Assembly: GCA_007128275.1 (NCBI GenBank)
Contig: SKXR01000090.1
Location: forward strand, 1-6,544
DNA length: 6,544 bases
DNA from: Kiritimatiellia bacterium
Lineage (GTDB): Bacteria > Verrucomicrobiota > Kiritimatiellia > SLAD01
Reading direction: 5' to 3'
The notes beneath the pieces were generated by a model. The model saw nothing but the letters and a program-made list of their open reading frames with translations, searched no databases and was not told where the DNA came from. Shown here one piece after another: positions 5,034 through 6,544 of the stretch (positions within the stretch are counted from its first letter, which is position 1; every line of letters starts with the position of its first letter). A program made the translations under genes and the position numbers.

Positions 5034-6544
5034 TCAAAACCCGAACCGGCTGGCGCGCAGACGGAACAGGACCGGATTCTCGGCCCCGATGAACAGGTGG
5101 TCGTTCTGCACGTCGGTCGGGGCCGGCAGATGCACCCCCAGATGCCAGTCGTCGCCTGTCAGGTCCGTGGTGTATTCCAGTATCTGATCGGCCAGGGTGC
5201 CGCCGCGCCAAGTGACTCGAACGTCATCATCCTCCCGGACCATATCGATCAATTCGAGTCGGCTGTCCGGATCGTTGGGGTCCATTCCGGCCAGCCACAT
5301 CTCACCGTCCGACATATTGTTTCCGCTGGTATCGGGATTGAAGGGATCGGTGCCCATGTCCAGATCGCTGACCATGACGCCCGTGCCGGTTTCGACGATG
5401 TCGGGCAAGCCGTCGCCGTCACTGTCCTGGAAATGATCGAAGCCGATATCGAATGGTTCGCCCTCGGGGCGGACCTCGCCATCCACATCGAAGTGACCGA
5501 GTCCGGCCATTTGGCCGGCGCCGCGGCATGGCGACCAGGCGGTGAGATGGTAGTTGCCCTCGTACAACAGCGGCGGCGCGTCGAAATTGCCGGTCCCCGG
5601 ATGACCGCCCTCAACGTTGCTGTACTGAACCGCAACGCCGGCCGCCACGCTCGGGCCCTGATTGTAATAGATCAAGCTGTCCGAGACCCAAACGTCCGAC
5701 TCCCATTGGTAGATCCCGTATTCGTCGTTGTGGACCACGGTACACAAATCCATGAAGGCCATGCTTTCGGATAGGTCCAATCCGCCGCCCCGCATCGGGG
5801 TATGCAGGCGGCCTTCCGCCAGCAGCGTGTTTTCCATCAACAGCATGGATCCTGCCTCCGCGGATATCCCGGCACCCGTCGAATCGGCTTCGTTGCGCAG
5901 CATGTACACCCGATTGACGACGCCCGTGCCCGCCCACAGGTCCAAGGCCCCGCCGCTGTGGCCGGCGATGTTCTCCTCCATCAGGATGTTGCCGCTCAAT
6001 CCGATCCAGCTTTCCTCCGCGTGGATGCCGCCGCCGATAAACGCTTCATTGTCCCGGATAACGGAGCTCCCATACCCCGTGGCTTGCAGCGACGCCCGAC
6101 TTCCAGCCACCAGACACATGCCGCCGCCGCGATTGGACGCGTCAGCACTCGGCGTCCGATTGCCCAGCAGATTTAGATTCGTGGCGGTCAAGCGCGACAA
6201 CCCGGACAGGAACAAGCCACCACCGGCCATGGTGCTTTGGTTTTCCTCGAGACTCACTTCGACGAACAGGGCCTCGGCCTGATCACGCAAGGCGCACCCA
6301 CCTCCGGTAAGTGCGCGGTTGGAAAGAATGGTTGATTGATCGACGAATAGATGCCCGTTTTCCCACATACCGCCCCCCCCCGAATTGAACGCTTCATTAT
6401 CAACGGCTTGCAGGTGCGCCAAATGCCCGGCGGCTTCCACTCCGCTGAATCCGCCGCCATGGAGGGTCGTGCTGCGGTTCCCACGGAACAGGATATTGGT
6501 CCCGGAGAAGCTGCCCTCATGAATATCCGCTCCGCCCCCGGATA
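5034..6544 (-). CDS. Pmp-like right-handed β-helix surface protein with choice-of-anchor-Q-like, TSP3 and C-terminal modules; N-terminus lies beyond the right edge
   Basis: The frame stays open from the right edge (first full codon at 6542) to TGA at 5034: 502 visible residues, 5'-partial. GTG at 6440 is in frame but is not a credible start, because the same repeats continue upstream (GGGADIHEGSFSGTNILFRG). Visible residues 1 to about 310 hold repeated GGG(I/L/M)-hydrophobic and xxxxN turns (GGGMW, GGGLFLS, GGGIHAEES, GGALDL, GGGLDLS), typical of chlamydial Pmp-like and other parallel β-helices. About 307-370 resembles choice-of-anchor-Q domains (YHLTAWSPCRGAGQ ... DVDGEVR ... DIGFDHF). A TSP3 region at about 372-427 starts DSDGDGLPDIVE. 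The last ~75 residues (DVRVTW ... VLFRLRASRFGF) resemble the end of the 1291-1989 protein. No β-barrel is visible. A G9 run at 6373-6381 in the coding strand could cause frame switching. Predicted exported, adhesive or structural; the substrate is unknown. Confidence 0.88.
   Translation of the reverse strand, partial: SGGGADIHEGSFSGTNILFRGNRSTTLHGGGFSGVEAAGHLAHLQAVDNEAFNSGGGGMWENGHLFVDQSTILSNRALTGGGCALRDQAEALFVEVSLEENQSTMAGGGLFLSGLSRLTATNLNLLGNRTPSADASNRGGGMCLVAGSRASLQATGYGSSVIRDNEAFIGGGIHAEESWIGLSGNILMEENIAGHSGGALDLWAGTGVVNRVYMLRNEADSTGAGISAEAGSMLLMENTLLAEGRLHTPMRGGGLDLSESMAFMDLCTVVHNDEYGIYQWESDVWVSDSLIYYNQGPSVAAGVAVQYSNVEGGHPGTGNFDAPPLLYEGNYHLTAWSPCRGAGQMAGLGHFDVDGEVRPEGEPFDIGFDHFQDSDGDGLPDIVETGTGVMVSDLDMGTDPFNPDTSGNNMSDGEMWLAGMDPNDPDSRLELIDMVREDDDVRVTWRGGTLADQILEYTTDLTGDDWHLGVHLPAPTDVQNDHLFIGAENPVLFRLRASRFGF
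6373..6381 (-). repeat. G9 homopolymer in the β-helix gene (possible slippage tract)
   Basis: Nine C on the plus strand, nine G in the coding strand, encoding NSGGGGMW as TCG GGG GGG GGC. At least one alternative frame through this point runs to a stop at 6254, so a slip would truncate the protein inside the β-helix and remove the TSP3 and C-terminal modules. Confidence 0.82.

Noticed and set aside
5034..5060. C-terminal phenylalanine of the β-helix protein as an outer-membrane barrel signature.
   Set aside because: The last residue is Phe, but the preceding region is a small β-sandwich-like module with no run of alternating amphipathic barrel strands.
5097..5774. Plus-strand open frame of 225 codons opposite the β-helix gene.
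   Set aside because: No upstream ribosome binding site or recognisable motif was found. It mirrors the minus-strand coding pattern.
6440..6440. GTG at 6440 as the true start of the β-helix gene.
   Set aside because: The frame remains open to the right edge with the same GGG-x β-helix repeats upstream, and no signal peptide follows 6440.

Overview
The window carries four genes, all read leftward (minus strand). In transcription order they are a β-helix surface protein (5034-6544, N-terminus outside the window), a long β-roll fibre protein with an S74-type self-cleaving chaperone (2122-4713), a small thrombospondin type 3 repeat protein (1291-1989), and a second β-roll protein that is a paralogue of the fibre protein (1-1086, C-terminus outside the window). 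All three visible N-termini have signal peptides. The window shows no enzymes, regulators, RNA genes, transposases or phage structural genes. It looks like part of a chromosomal cluster for exported or surface proteins.

The sequence is GC-rich. Short acidic TSP3 calcium loops are followed by a C-terminal module with the pattern 'VTW ... W/F ... FFxV', and Pmp/choice-of-anchor-Q-like β-helices sit beside YadA-head/S74 proteins. Together these suggest a Gram-negative bacterium of the Planctomycetes-Verrucomicrobia-Chlamydiae group, perhaps Kiritimatiellota, Lentisphaerota or Verrucomicrobiota. This is inference from architecture; there is no phylogenetic marker here.

Layout from left to right: 1-1086, paralogue with 17-residue GG(G)xxN repeats; 1087-1290, an intergenic block of ~25-bp hairpin units in alternating orientation; 1291-1989, small TSP3 protein; 1990-2121, a leader occupied by a long imperfect inverted repeat of the 'CACGGAT' type; 2122-4713, fibre protein with about 27 repeats of 15 residues, the S74 chaperone and a terminal coiled coil; 4714-5033, a second, expanded copy of the hairpin-unit block; 5034-6544, β-helix protein with choice-of-anchor-Q-like, TSP3 and C-terminal modules.

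The two β-roll genes and their upstream hairpin blocks look like one duplicated unit. The genes share a 50-bp stretch that is identical even at silent positions, which suggests recent gene conversion or a recombination substrate. The fibre gene contains a run of 10 G and the β-helix gene a run of 9 G in their coding strands. Changing either run by one base (one base in either direction for the fibre gene, at least one direction for the β-helix gene) gives a truncated product, so these are candidate phase-variation tracts like those known in chlamydial pmp genes. None of the three intergenic regions shows a canonical hairpin-plus-U-run terminator, so whether the genes form one transcript is unclear.
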